Both the position numbers and the translations under genes were made by a program. DNA of 64,000 bases, from assembly GCA_016786615.1 (NCBI GenBank), contig JAEUVX010000015.1, forward strand, positions 124,001 to 188,000, given 5' to 3'. This stretch comes from Flavipsychrobacter sp. Lineage in GTDB: Bacteria; Bacteroidota; Bacteroidia; Chitinophagales; Chitinophagaceae. Positions 8,934-17,487 of this stretch are shown one piece after another (position 1 is the stretch's first letter; every line of letters starts with the position of its first letter). The notes beneath the pieces were generated by a model. It made no database searches and was not told where the DNA came from. It worked only from the letters and a program-made list of their open reading frames with translations.

Positions 8934-10340
8934 ATGATTATTGATAAGATAAAATTTGGTACTGACGGATGGCGCGCCATCATTGCTCAAGACTTTACAG
9001 TATATAATGTAGCCCGTGTTACGAAAGGCTTGTCTCACTGGTTGTTACAGCGTTCAGACCGCCCTACAGTTGTGTTGGGGCACGATTGTCGTTTTGGTGG
9101 TCCGTTGTTTACGGATATGGTAGCACGTGTACTGTGTGCTAACGGCATTAATGTAATAATGGCTAAAGGTTTTGTGAGCACACCCATGATATCTTTCGGT
9201 GTGCAGAAAATGGGGGCACAACAAGGTGTTATTATCACTGCATCTCACAACCCGCCAACATACAATGGCTATAAACTGAAAGGCGCACATGGCGGTCCTT
9301 CAAACCCTGCAGACATTGCTGCAGTGGAGGCTTTGATACCGGATACTGTAGATCTTCCGAAAGAAGGATTGGTGTACTGGGAGAAACAAGGATTGCTTTC
9401 TTACATCAATCTGGAAGATATGTATGTAAGCTACCTGCAAGAGAAATTTGACATTGCAGCACTAAATAAATCTCCATTCAAACTGGCATACGATGCTATG
9501 TATGGTGCAGGCCAGAGCGTTATTCGCCGCCTGTTCCCTACTGCTGTGTTAATTCACTGTGAAGATAATCCGGGCTTTATGGGGCAAGCACCTGAGCCAT
9601 TAGATAAGAATCTACAAGAGCTTGCAAAAACCGTAGCTAATACTCCGGAAGTAAAAATAGGCCTTGCTACAGATGGTGATGCCGACCGTATAGGCCTGTA
9701 TGATGAAGATGGTAATTTCGTAGATGCGCACCACATCATCCTGCTGCTGATACACTATCTGCACAAATACAAAGGCATGACGGGCAAAGTAGCTGTTGCA
9801 TTCTCTGTAACTGACCGCGTAAAGCGCATGTGCGAAGCTTATGGATTGCCAATAGAAGTAACTGCTATCGGCTTCAAATACATCAGCGAGATAATGACCA
9901 AAGAAGATATACTGGTTGGTGGTGAAGAAAGTGGTGGTATCGCTGTAAAAGGGCACATCCCTGAGCGTGACGGCATCTATGATGGTCTAGCGCTGTACCA
10001 ATTTATGAACGAAACAGGCAAAACACTGAAACAACTTTGTGAAGAAGTATATGAAGTGGTTGGCCGTTTTGTATATGAACGTAATGACCTGACACTGGAA
10101 AATGAGAAGAAAGAAGCTATCATAAAAACAGCTGCGGAAAATGGCTACAGCCAGTTTGGAAAATATACGTTCAACCGTATTGAAACAATAGACGGCATCA
10201 AGTACCATCTGGATAATGGCGGTTGGATAATGCTGCGCGCATCGGGCACAGAACCGCTGCTACGTGTATATGCAGAGGGCAACAGCAAAGAAGAAACATT
10301 GGATATACTGGAAGATGTAAAGAAGACTATACTTGCATAA
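8934..10340 (+). CDS. Phosphoglucomutase / phosphomannomutase
   Basis: The 468-residue alpha-D-phosphohexomutase has all four signature loops: the phosphoserine loop VIITASHNPPTYNG (Ser104), the metal loop DGDADRIGLYDE, the sugar loop GGEESGGIAVKG and the phosphate-binding loop RASGTEPLLRVYAEG. It interconverts hexose 1- and 6-phosphates for glycogen, envelope sugar or central metabolism. The Bacteroidetes-type start IKFGTDGWRAIIAQDFT supports the ATG at 8934. A strong terminator follows the gene. Confidence 0.93.
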   Translation: MIIDKIKFGTDGWRAIIAQDFTVYNVARVTKGLSHWLLQRSDRPTVVLGHDCRFGGPLFTDMVARVLCANGINVIMAKGFVSTPMISFGVQKMGAQQGVIITASHNPPTYNGYKLKGAHGGPSNPADIAAVEALIPDTVDLPKEGLVYWEKQGLLSYINLEDMYVSYLQEKFDIAALNKSPFKLAYDAMYGAGQSVIRRLFPTAVLIHCEDNPGFMGQAPEPLDKNLQELAKTVANTPEVKIGLATDGDADRIGLYDEDGNFVDAHHIILLLIHYLHKYKGMTGKVAVAFSVTDRVKRMCEAYGLPIEVTAIGFKYISEIMTKEDILVGGEESGGIAVKGHIPERDGIYDGLALYQFMNETGKTLKQLCEEVYEVVGRFVYERNDLTLENEKKEAIIKTAAENGYSQFGKYTFNRIETIDGIKYHLDNGGWIMLRASGTEPLLRVYAEGNSKEETLDILEDVKKTILA

Positions 10341-10347
10341 AACTATA

Positions 10348-10373
10348 AAGGGGCTGTAAATACAGCCCCTTTT
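10348..10373. terminator. Strong bidirectional terminator
   Basis: A perfect stem AAAGGGGCTGT...ACAGCCCCTTT with a four-base loop lies between two convergent genes, with T and A runs on the appropriate sides. Confidence 0.92.
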
Positions 10374-10395
10374 ACTATTTGCCTATTCTCATCCC

Positions 10396-10962
10396 TTATT
10401 TCTGTACAATATCACCACGTGTAGTTTCAACTACTTTACCAACCTGTCCTATCAGTTGGTCTGAAAGACCTACTTTTTTTGCACCGATTACTAAGTCTGC
10501 TACAAACTGGTCGAAGTCTGCATTGCCAGCCTTGCCGTTCATACGCGGGTGTTTGGCAGGGTCGTGCGCGTCTTTCATGTTCAACCCTTTGTAGGTGAAG
10601 TTTTTAGCACCAGTAGCCACGCAAAAGAAATCGGTCAGGTTGGTACTCAGTTTCTGGAAACCACTCAAATTACCCGAAGTAACTTCAGCTAACAATACAG
10701 GGAAGAAGCCATTCAACTTGGGGTCTGCTGCTATTACAAATATCGTACTATCCACCACAGAGCGTATGCCGAGGCGGCCTTTCTCTATCATCTGTCCACT
10801 TGCTGACGGGTCTGCTACCATAGTTGTACCACCTAATGAATCATACAATGTCATCGTAACAGGTGTAGGAGTAGGTGTAGTAGTCATATTGTTATCATCT
10901 TTTTTACAAGACACCGCTACTACCAGTCCTAATGCAACACCAAACAAGGCTAACTTTTTCAT
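10396..10962 (-). CDS. Truncated-haemoglobin-like lipoprotein
   Basis: The 188-residue protein has a lipobox (LVVAVSC then KKDDNN), so it is a membrane-anchored lipoprotein, followed by a Thr-Pro linker. The rest resembles group 1 truncated haemoglobins: LYDSLGG at the start of the domain, KNFTYKGLNMKDAHDP in the position of the proximal-His helix, then NADFDQFVADLVIGAKKVG and TRGDIVQ. Secreted versions of this fold are uncommon. Haem binding is inferred from the His in KDAH and is not proven. The ATG at 10962 gives the natural signal peptide. The next gene on the same strand lies 66 bp upstream. Confidence 0.65.
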   Translation of the reverse strand: MKKLALFGVALGLVVAVSCKKDDNNMTTTPTPTPVTMTLYDSLGGTTMVADPSASGQMIEKGRLGIRSVVDSTIFVIAADPKLNGFFPVLLAEVTSGNLSGFQKLSTNLTDFFCVATGAKNFTYKGLNMKDAHDPAKHPRMNGKAGNADFDQFVADLVIGAKKVGLSDQLIGQVGKVVETTRGDIVQK

Positions 10963-11028
10963 ACTTATTCTGATTTTTGGTTTAGAAAATATTTTTGAGA
11001 AATCCATAAATATGGCTTTAACATGGAT

Positions 11029-11406
11029 CTATTCATACGGACATCCTTTCTGCATTGCGGTAGCATCAGGCATGTAACGCTCTGCTTTGTAATTGCCTAC
11101 CAGTTTCAGGGCTTCGATAATGTCGTTTGCTTTTGTCTGTACAGGATAGAATGTAAACACCGCAATGTTAGTCTCAGGGTTACACAACACATGTTCTACT
11201 CCCTTTTGACTGTACAACCAATTCGTTATAACATGCGCTTCTGTAGAGTCTATATCTTGTTTAAAATCTACCCTTGCCATTACAACTCGCTCAGCATCTG
11301 TAATCTTCGGGCGTGTAACCTGATATATGTGAACAGCCAATACAGTAGATGCGCTTAGCACAACTAAACCTGAGCCAATCAATACTTTCTTCCATACAGT
11401 TTTCAT
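11029..11406 (-). CDS. HMA-like fold secreted or anchored protein, unknown function
   Basis: The 125-residue product has an N-terminal membrane segment (VLIGSGLVVLSASTVLAVHIY) and a periplasmic domain whose pattern (VDFKQDIDSTEAHVITNWL, GVEHVLCNPETNIAVFTFYP, DIIEALKLVG) matches a ferredoxin-like, HMA-type fold without the CxxC metal site. It lies just upstream of the haemoglobin-like lipoprotein gene on the same strand, and the two may work together in the envelope. The function is unknown. Confidence 0.6.
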   Translation of the reverse strand: MKTVWKKVLIGSGLVVLSASTVLAVHIYQVTRPKITDAERVVMARVDFKQDIDSTEAHVITNWLYSQKGVEHVLCNPETNIAVFTFYPVQTKANDIIEALKLVGNYKAERYMPDATAMQKGCPYE

Positions 11407-11505
11407 ATCGTATACATTTTTGTTTTAATAGCGTACGCTCAAATCCCTTATTCCGAAACATATACGACACTAGTATGACAATGGTTTTATCGTTTTCAAA
11501 AAAAA

Positions 11506-11535
11506 ATCGGGATAGCAACTAAATGCTATCCCGAT
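11506..11535 (-). terminator. Terminator downstream of msrA
   Basis: A perfect 12-bp stem ATCGGGATAGCA...TGCTATCCCGAT with a six-base loop follows the msrA stop codon on the reverse strand and leads into a run of T on that strand. Confidence 0.9.
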
Positions 11536-11556
11536 GTACCATCAACAGTATGATTA

Positions 11557-12237
11557 TCAATGCTGTTTTGCATCCTTCAATTTATCCTGAAACACTTTTC
11601 TGAATTTATCCATCTTTGGTTTTACAACAAATACACAGTAGCCCTGACTCGGATTATCATTATAATAGTTCTGATGATAATCTTCTGCTTTATAAAACGT
11701 AGTATATGGGCTTATCACCGTAACAATCGGATCATTGAATGCATTTTCTTCATTCAATTTCTTCTTGTACTCTTCAGCTTTTTGACGTTGCTCTTCATTA
11801 TGATAAAATATGGCTGAACGATATTGTGTGCCAACATCATTGCCCTGCCTGTTCAGCTGAGTAGGATCGTGCGCTACCCAAAAAGCAGCCAGCAATTCGT
11901 CATAACTTATTACTGCCGGGTCGTAATATATATTACAAGCCTCAGCATGGCCTGTTTCGCCCGTACATACCTGTTTGTAAGTAGGATTTTCAATATAGCC
12001 ACCTATGTATCCAGACTCTACCTTCTCTACGCCTTTCAATTGTTGATATTGAGCTTCAACACACCAAAAGCAACCTGCAGCAAAGGTTGCCACTTCTGTT
12101 TTATGCTGCTGCGTACCCGGATTCGGATTGTTCATTTTCTTAAAAGTATTCGATTTTTCGTAATTATTGTTCTGTGCACAAGCAGTAAGTTGCATAGCAA
12201 AAGCCAGTAATGCGGAGATCTTTAGTGCCTTTATCAT
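11557..12237 (-). CDS. msrA: Peptide-methionine (S)-S-oxide reductase, lipoprotein form
   Basis: This 226-residue protein has the MsrA active site AAGCFWCVEA with catalytic Cys56, followed by GYIGGYIENPTYKQVCTGETGHAE and DVGTQYRSAIFYH, all diagnostic. The first 20 residues end in a lipobox (LTAC), so it should be tethered to a membrane facing the periplasm and repair oxidised methionines there. It reduces Met-S-sulfoxide, normally with thioredoxin. It forms a single-gene unit ended by a strong hairpin. Confidence 0.95.
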   Translation of the reverse strand: MIKALKISALLAFAMQLTACAQNNNYEKSNTFKKMNNPNPGTQQHKTEVATFAAGCFWCVEAQYQQLKGVEKVESGYIGGYIENPTYKQVCTGETGHAEACNIYYDPAVISYDELLAAFWVAHDPTQLNRQGNDVGTQYRSAIFYHNEEQRQKAEEYKKKLNEENAFNDPIVTVISPYTTFYKAEDYHQNYYNDNPSQGYCVFVVKPKMDKFRKVFQDKLKDAKQH

Positions 12238-12355
12238 GATTTTTCTTTTATAATACTAAGTACGCACAAGTATAGCAAAAGGATTGCCCGGCGGGCATTT
12301 CAACCCATTATTTAACATAGCATTAGAAAATATGTAGCGAAAATGAAAAAAACTT

Positions 12356-12385
12356 TTTGAAAATACGCCTGCTTATATAATTTTG
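12356..12385 (+). promoter_or_regulatory. Bacteroidetes-type promoter of tRNA-Ser
   Basis: TTTG at 12356-12359 and TAATTTTG at 12378-12385 fit the Bacteroidetes sigma consensus TTTG / TAnnTTTG with 18 bp between them. The tRNA begins five bases later. Confidence 0.7.
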
Positions 12386-12390
12386 CGCTC

Positions 12391-12475
12391 GGAGAGATGG
12401 CAGAGCGGTCGAATGCGGCGGTCTTGAAAACCGTTGACTGTCAAAGGTCCGGGGGTTCGAATCCCTCTCTCTCCG
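12391..12475 (+). tRNA. tRNA-Ser (UGA)
   Basis: The 85-base class-II tRNA has acceptor arms GGAGAGA/TCTCTCC with discriminator G, a D-arm starting TGGCAGAGCGG, anticodon loop CTTGAAA (anticodon TGA), a long variable arm and the T-loop GGTTCGAATCC. CCA is not encoded. Its 3' end is the integration site of the 38-kb element: the acceptor strand and T-arm part belong to the repeated sequence. Confidence 0.96.
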
Positions 12476-12477
12476 CT
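12464..12477 (+). repeat. attL: 14-bp direct repeat at the left end of the integrated element
   Basis: CCTCTCTCTCCGCT, the tRNA-Ser 3' end, is repeated exactly at 50606-50619. GGTTC occurs five bases upstream of both copies, so the similarity extends into the T-loop. Confidence 0.88.
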
Positions 12478-12496
12478 TTTTTGAATTCATATAGAA

Positions 12497-12532
12497 ACAA
12501 AGCCTTCAAATTGTACGATTTGGAGGCTTTGT
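12497..12532. terminator. Long hairpin inside the left end of the element
   Basis: A 15-bp stem with one G-T pair (ACAAAGCCTTCAAAT...ATTTGGAGGCTTTGT) lies 22 bases after the tRNA. It may replace the tRNA's own terminator, which the insertion has moved to 50631. Confidence 0.6.
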
Positions 12533-12577
12533 TCATTTAAACAACCTCCAAAAGGTACATATAAACACATTCTCCCA

Positions 12578-12599
12578 GTGAGTAATTCGGTGAGTAACC
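12578..12599 (+). repeat. Putative integrase arm-type sites, left end
   Basis: GTGAGTAATTC followed by GGTGAGTAACC forms two tandem copies of GTGAGTA. Nearly the same tandem pair occurs at 50527-50547 inside the right end. ACTCACTGG at 12615-12623 adds an inverted copy of CCAGTGAGT (12575-12583). Confidence 0.6.
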
Positions 12600-12724
12600 G
12601 TCATTGGAAAAAAGACTCACTGGAAACGCCATAACTCGTTGATTATAAACATGTTCAATAAATGAACATCTTGTTTGTTAAGAACTGCAATTCGAACTTT
12701 GTTTCACCTTTAAAATGCAGTTTT

Positions 12725-13948
12725 ATGCTTGAAAAGAGTTTTGGACTCCTCTTCTATCTGAAGAAACCAAAGAATTACAGAACCGGACCAATGCCGATCT
12801 ACTATCGTATAACGGTAGATGGCATTCCAAAGGAGATTACAACGAAAAGAAAATGCCTTCCAGAAAGATGGAATGCTGACAGCCAAAGTGTCAAAGGCAC
12901 AAGCGAGGAAAGTAAATCAATTAATGCCTATTTGCAGTCACTGACACGACAAGTATTTAAAGTCAAACAAAACTTACAGGATGCTAACAAACCCATTACC
13001 TCAGAACACATTAAGAATATCCTAACTGGGAAAAGCGATAGCATCAAAATGTTATTACAAATATTCCGGCATCATAATGACCAAATGGAAGCATTAGTTG
13101 GGAAAGAATTTTCAGCGGGTACACTAGAACGATATAGGACCTCTCTGGAACACACGAGGTCATTCATGAGATGGAAATATGATATTGAGGATATAGACAT
13201 ACAGAAGCTCAATTTTGAATTTGTATCAGAATATGAGTTTTGGCTTAAAAGCGTACGCAATTGCAATCATAATACTGCAATCAAATACATCAGCAATTTC
13301 CGCAAAATCGTCAATAGGTGTATTCGTACTGGATGGCTTTCAAGAGACCCATTCGTAGGTTTTAAGATGTCCAAAAGAGAGGTAGAACGTATTGCACTTA
13401 CAGAAGACGAACTGCAATCCATTGTAAAACGTGAGTTTCAAACGCCAAGATTAAACTTAGTGCGTGACGTTTTCCTATTTGCTTGCTTCACCGGGCTTGC
13501 ATATGCAGATATTCAGAAGCTAAAGAAAAGTGAAATCGGGATTGGCGTAGATGGCGAACAATGGCTATTTACAAACAGGCAAAAAACAGAAACGTCCTCA
13601 CGAGTACCCTTATTGCCGATAACCAAATGCATCATTACCAGGTATCATGACCACCCTTTATGCAACAACCTTGATAAAGTGCTACCTGTACTCACAAACC
13701 AAAAGATGAATGCCTATTTAAAGGAGATAGCAGATTTGTGCGGTATTACAAAGAATCTTACTTTCCATTTAGCTCGTCATACTTTCGCAACAACGGTAAC
13801 GTTAAGTAATGGTGTACCAATTGAAAGTGTGTCAAAGATGTTAGGTCATAAGAATATTCGAACAACCCAATTGTATGCAAAAGTATTAGACAGAAAGGTT
13901 AGCGATGACATGCGATTGTTGAAGGAGAAGCTTAAACAAGTCGGCTAG
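12725..13948 (+). CDS. Tyrosine integrase of the element
   Basis: The protein from the ATG at 12725 has 407 residues, with the Bacteroidetes integrase start MLEKSFGLLFYLKKPKNYRT, an arm-binding domain, a SAM-like core-binding domain and a C-terminal catalytic domain. The box II motif HLARHTFATT, the GHKNI His and the nucleophile Tyr in TTQLYAK are present. The usual first Arg of the family is replaced (CFTGLAYADI), as is common in Bacteroidetes integrases related to IntDOT. It lies next to the tRNA-Ser attachment site and should catalyse integration and excision there. An upstream in-frame ATG at 12662 would add 21 residues with no family similarity, so I rejected it. Confidence 0.92.
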   Translation: MLEKSFGLLFYLKKPKNYRTGPMPIYYRITVDGIPKEITTKRKCLPERWNADSQSVKGTSEESKSINAYLQSLTRQVFKVKQNLQDANKPITSEHIKNILTGKSDSIKMLLQIFRHHNDQMEALVGKEFSAGTLERYRTSLEHTRSFMRWKYDIEDIDIQKLNFEFVSEYEFWLKSVRNCNHNTAIKYISNFRKIVNRCIRTGWLSRDPFVGFKMSKREVERIALTEDELQSIVKREFQTPRLNLVRDVFLFACFTGLAYADIQKLKKSEIGIGVDGEQWLFTNRQKTETSSRVPLLPITKCIITRYHDHPLCNNLDKVLPVLTNQKMNAYLKEIADLCGITKNLTFHLARHTFATTVTLSNGVPIESVSKMLGHKNIRTTQLYAKVLDRKVSDDMRLLKEKLKQVG

Positions 13949-13953
13949 TCAAG

Positions 13954-13979
13954 GAGGTTGTTTCCAAAGGAACAACCTC
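13954..13979. terminator. Bidirectional terminator after the integrase gene
   Basis: GAGGTTGTTTCC...GGAACAACCTC forms an 11-bp stem with one bulge between the integrase gene and the convergent next gene. It touches that gene's stop codon. Confidence 0.75.
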
Positions 13980-14266
13980 TACGGTTTTAGGATGACTTCT
14001 GTCTTATTTCTAGGATCGTAGCTTGGAGCATAAGAAATGTACCCAAACGAAGCGAGTTCCGATATCACTTTGTGATACGTTACTATGCTCTTTATCTTAG
14101 CTGTTTGCATTACAATTCTTCTAGTAACAATAAACGGACTCCTACATTCATTGAGAACCCAAAGTTGGAACAAGGACATATACACACTTATATGTGCAGG
14201 TTGTATTCGTATATCTGCTTTAGCTCGGCGAATGAAATGAATGATATGTCCAACTGCCTCGTTCAC
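13979..14266 (-). CDS. Small mobile-element protein, probably winged-helix
   Basis: This 95-residue protein has the pattern of a small DNA-binding protein carried by Bacteroidetes elements: an N-terminal helical part (AHISVYMSLFQLWVLNECRSPF) and a segment resembling a winged helix (KIKSIVTYHKVISELASFGYI followed by a charged wing). Such proteins often sit between the integrase and mobilisation genes and may act in excision or replication. Its ATG overlaps the preceding HTH gene by four bases (ATGA), so they are co-translated. The function is inferred. Confidence 0.6.
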   Translation of the reverse strand: MNEAVGHIIHFIRRAKADIRIQPAHISVYMSLFQLWVLNECRSPFIVTRRIVMQTAKIKSIVTYHKVISELASFGYISYAPSYDPRNKTEVILKP

Positions 14267-14526
14267 TCTATACCTGATTCAAATAGTTTTTCGATTTCGT
14301 TCGCATCATAAAACCACATATTGGACAGCTTAACAGGATGGAGAATGGCTTTTATACGCAGATTTTGGAGAGTCCCGGCTGATATCTTTAGCATCGCTCT
14401 AACTTCACTTGTTCTTAGCCACTTTTTTTCTTGTATTGTGCTAGGCTGTACAAGTCGTTTGATATCTTCCAATAATTGCAATCGAAAAGCTTGTAAATAT
14501 CCTTTTGTTACAATTTCAATTTCCAT
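14263..14526 (-). CDS. Helix-turn-helix protein, excisionase-like
   Basis: The 87-residue protein contains the MerR/excisionase-type HTH of Bacteroidetes elements: WLRTSEVRAMLKISAGTLQN, then LRIKAILHPVKLSNMWFYD and a closing helix. These proteins usually act as recombination directionality factors or replication-initiation helpers. It is 18 bp downstream of the relaxase gene and overlaps the next gene by four bases, which places it in the mobilisation operon. Confidence 0.75.
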   Translation of the reverse strand: MEIEIVTKGYLQAFRLQLLEDIKRLVQPSTIQEKKWLRTSEVRAMLKISAGTLQNLRIKAILHPVKLSNMWFYDANEIEKLFESGIE

Positions 14527-14544
14527 AATAGTGGTTTTAGTATT

Positions 14545-15831
14545 TTACTCATCAGAATCTTCCAACTCATCCTCTCTATCTTCTTCCTCTTTATTATCTG
14601 TGTCATCACTTGCTTCCATGTTTGTATCATCACTTTCGTATTCATCGATTGAATAGTCATCAAATGCCTGATCTAACTCTAAATCATCATCTAACTCTCT
14701 ATCTCTAGAATGTTTACTGATTATTGAATTAAATTGTTCAAGTAATTTGCTTTCTTTTTCTTCTGTTTTCTGCAAATCAGAGAACTTCTCAACATCGTAT
14801 CCGAATTTGGAAAAGCGATGCTTTAGTCCATTTTCAACTACACCCTGTGGCCTGCCGTTTCGCATGTAAATCTCAAATCCATCAATTGATATTTTTTGTA
14901 AGAATTCCTTTACAGAATGAGAAGTTGGATAATGGCGATCAAGACACTCTTTAATCCGATCCTTGTCTAATAAAGGCGTTCGCCGCGTATATATTTTTGG
15001 CTCGTTTATGTCTTTCGCCAATTCTCGTTTTGCCTTACCGTGTTCTGGTAAACTGTTAGATAATTGAGGGTACTTTTGCTTTTGATATTCCTGCAGTTTT
15101 TCCTTTACCTCAGCAAATTCGGATTTACTTATACGACTTGATAATCCATTAAGCTGTGTACCCGTCATTGCAATATGTAAGTGGATATGGCTTTTATCCC
15201 GATGCACTGTACCCACGTACATGTTGTTTTCACCTCTTAGTCTGATAAACTCCTTCGCCATATCAGCTAACATTGATTCTGTCACCTTATGAGAATCCGA
15301 TTTGTTGAAGCTTACAATATGATGTGAAATTTCAGTCTGGTCCACCCTCTTATGTACTCGGCCAGCGTTGCATAAGTCAAACTCCTTAATGAAACCCTTT
15401 ATGTCATTACTTTGAATATTGTGTTTGATAATAAAGGAATCCGTACCATAGGTTTCTTGAATCTGAATACGTCTTAGGTTATACCAGTTATCGAAATAGT
15501 AATTCCTTAAAAAATCATGAATAGGTACTCCCTCCGGCCTATTAGTCAGTACATTGGAAATGCTACGTTCCACATTTTCCGCCACAAGGTGGTTTATATC
15601 TTGCTTGGTGAAAGACACTTGAGCATTTTGCAAGTGTTTGACGTAGGACTGCTCTAATGACCCTCGCTTGTAATAACTTCTTACAGCGTCTGTCCTATGA
15701 AATGGAATATGCCTTACACGAGTTTTCTCGGGCTTAAATATATATTTGAAGATATAATTAAGGACTTTGGAGGACGAACTGTTTCCGTTCCCTTTGCCGT
15801 TTCCTTTTCGGGTGATTTCTTTCACTATCAT
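14545..15831 (-). CDS. Relaxase / mobilization nuclease
   Basis: This 428-residue protein carries the three-His relaxase motif HRDKSHIHLHIAMTG near residue 214 and ends in a strongly acidic tail of about 60 residues. The domain order (basic N-terminus, relaxase domain at about 95-260, unstructured acidic end) fits the Bacteroidetes mobilisation relaxases that nick oriT and lead the DNA strand into the recipient. I cannot point to the catalytic Tyr with confidence. It overlaps the upstream mobilisation gene by four bases. Confidence 0.85.
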   Translation of the reverse strand: MIVKEITRKGNGKGNGNSSSSKVLNYIFKYIFKPEKTRVRHIPFHRTDAVRSYYKRGSLEQSYVKHLQNAQVSFTKQDINHLVAENVERSISNVLTNRPEGVPIHDFLRNYYFDNWYNLRRIQIQETYGTDSFIIKHNIQSNDIKGFIKEFDLCNAGRVHKRVDQTEISHHIVSFNKSDSHKVTESMLADMAKEFIRLRGENNMYVGTVHRDKSHIHLHIAMTGTQLNGLSSRISKSEFAEVKEKLQEYQKQKYPQLSNSLPEHGKAKRELAKDINEPKIYTRRTPLLDKDRIKECLDRHYPTSHSVKEFLQKISIDGFEIYMRNGRPQGVVENGLKHRFSKFGYDVEKFSDLQKTEEKESKLLEQFNSIISKHSRDRELDDDLELDQAFDDYSIDEYESDDTNMEASDDTDNKEEEDREDELEDSDE

Positions 15832-16130
15832 TCGACACTGAAGTTTTCTCCCAGGTGAGCAATTATAGAGACATACAGCAATGCAGCTTCCTTAATAAAC
15901 CGTGTACGGCTTAATTTGCTTTCTTTCGCCGCTTGCTCTATCAAGGCATGTTCGTTCTTTGTATAAGAAACAGTAAAGGAGTGTTCAGTTAACTTTTTGC
16001 GCTTCTTGGATTCGAGCTTTCTCATGTTCCAATACTCACGTATTGCTTTCTCAATCACATCTTGCGATTGATTAATAGCACCCGTTGATACAAGGTAACT
16101 GTACACTCCCGTTGTAATCTTAGTCCTCAT
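15828..16130 (-). CDS. MobC-like relaxosome accessory protein
   Basis: The 100-residue product has the ribbon-helix-helix-like segment KLTEHSFTVSYTKNEHALIE followed by QAAKESKLSRTRFIKEAAL, typical of plasmid mobilisation (MobC/MbpB) proteins that bind oriT and assist the relaxase. I chose the ATG at 16130 (MRTKITTG), which overlaps the coupling-protein gene by 11 bases; an ATG 27 bases upstream is possible. It precedes the relaxase gene in the same operon. Confidence 0.7.
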   Translation of the reverse strand: MRTKITTGVYSYLVSTGAINQSQDVIEKAIREYWNMRKLESKKRKKLTEHSFTVSYTKNEHALIEQAAKESKLSRTRFIKEAALLYVSIIAHLGENFSVE

Positions 16131-17487
16131 CAATTGGTAATAAAGGAGGTTGAGCAATTATTGTATTGATCCTTTGATACGGCGGTATCTTAGTTCTCAT
16201 GGAGAGGAGAAAATGGTTATAGAACGGATGCATTGTTGCAAGAATAGGAGGTTCAGAACCTGCGAGAATTATCGACTTATTCTTCGGTAACATCCTTATT
16301 TCGGAGGCATTTAATAATGATCTTGTTTTTTCTGTGCCTCTATCTGATGTATATGTGTACTTACCTAAAATTTCTTCAAGGTTCTTGCATGTGGCCAATG
16401 GCTGGCCACTTAAATACACTTTGCAATATGAGTTCGTTCTAATTGCATGTGCTTCAGCAGGACTAAATGCTATCTCTAACATGCGTTCATCCTGAATAAT
16501 TCCAAGGCATCCAGCTTTGTACTTCCGGATATTACTCCACACAACACCTGGACTTGAAAATCGCATTGTTACCAGTTCATCACATATTGCGTAAATGTCC
16601 TTATCCGAGGATGAAGGTATTTTCGACATAATCTCATTGAATAATGTTTCGAATAACAATGCAGAATAAGAAGCGTAATAGTTAATATCATTTAAAGGAA
16701 TACATATATACAAGATGGATTTTTCTTTCCTAAAGTCTGCAAAATTGAAACTATTTGTAGCAGTGCACTTTTGTAGAGCTGGGGTAGCAAACACTTTTAT
16801 TGCCGCCCTTACAGTCGCCAATGTACTTTGGAGTGTTCTCTCACTAACCGCAGTCATCGCAAAGAACTTCTTAATAAGCATCTCGTCATTAGTTCTAACA
16901 ATCAATTTGGCGATTCGTTTAGGATGGGAAGCAAATGTATCTATGAGCATTACAAGATTTGCCATGTTACAGTATTCTTTCGGCGCATAAAAAACCAAAT
17001 ATTGTATAAAGATGGCGAGTACCATTTCAGAGGAGGCACCCCAGTATGGGTCGCTCTGTGTTTCAATTCGAGAGTTTTTTATCAATAAGAAACCTAGTTT
17101 CTGAGCGTCCGTAACAACTTTTACAGATAAAAGTGGATTAAAACTATCTGAGGTATCAGAGAAGTCTATACAGTAAATTTTATATCCTTTTTTTGCTAAG
17201 TAGCCACTTGTAAATGTGTGTAATTCGCCTGAAACGTCTAAAACACACATACTCGATTTACCTCTTGTAAGTGAGATAATAGTACCTATGCAGACAGTGG
17301 CTGTTTTCCCAGAACCCGATGCCCCGATTACTAGCAAATTTTTTCTGGATAGGTCTTTCGTGATTGCTCTTAAGCCACCAGTAAGACAAAAGCCGTAGTT
17401 AAAGGGTGACATTAACTTATAAGCAGGCATAAATTCTGCCTTGTACTCTGTATCACGCTCCTCTCCAAAAAAATTAGTGTTACCCAT
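16120..17487 (-). CDS. Conjugative coupling protein (TraG/VirD4-like ATPase)
   Basis: The 455-residue protein has a Walker A motif LVIGASGSGKTATVCIG, a Walker B region ending DIYAICDELVTMRF, and the order typical of type IV coupling ATPases. It lacks N-terminal membrane helices; a 54-residue membrane protein encoded just upstream, overlapping by eight bases, may supply the anchor. It should dock the relaxosome to a mating channel, which must come from elsewhere as no channel genes are seen. It is shorter than VirD4 or TraG. Confidence 0.8.
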   Translation of the reverse strand: MGNTNFFGEERDTEYKAEFMPAYKLMSPFNYGFCLTGGLRAITKDLSRKNLLVIGASGSGKTATVCIGTIISLTRGKSSMCVLDVSGELHTFTSGYLAKKGYKIYCIDFSDTSDSFNPLLSVKVVTDAQKLGFLLIKNSRIETQSDPYWGASSEMVLAIFIQYLVFYAPKEYCNMANLVMLIDTFASHPKRIAKLIVRTNDEMLIKKFFAMTAVSERTLQSTLATVRAAIKVFATPALQKCTATNSFNFADFRKEKSILYICIPLNDINYYASYSALLFETLFNEIMSKIPSSSDKDIYAICDELVTMRFSSPGVVWSNIRKYKAGCLGIIQDERMLEIAFSPAEAHAIRTNSYCKVYLSGQPLATCKNLEEILGKYTYTSDRGTEKTRSLLNASEIRMLPKNKSIILAGSEPPILATMHPFYNHFLLSMRTKIPPYQRINTIIAQPPLLPIDED

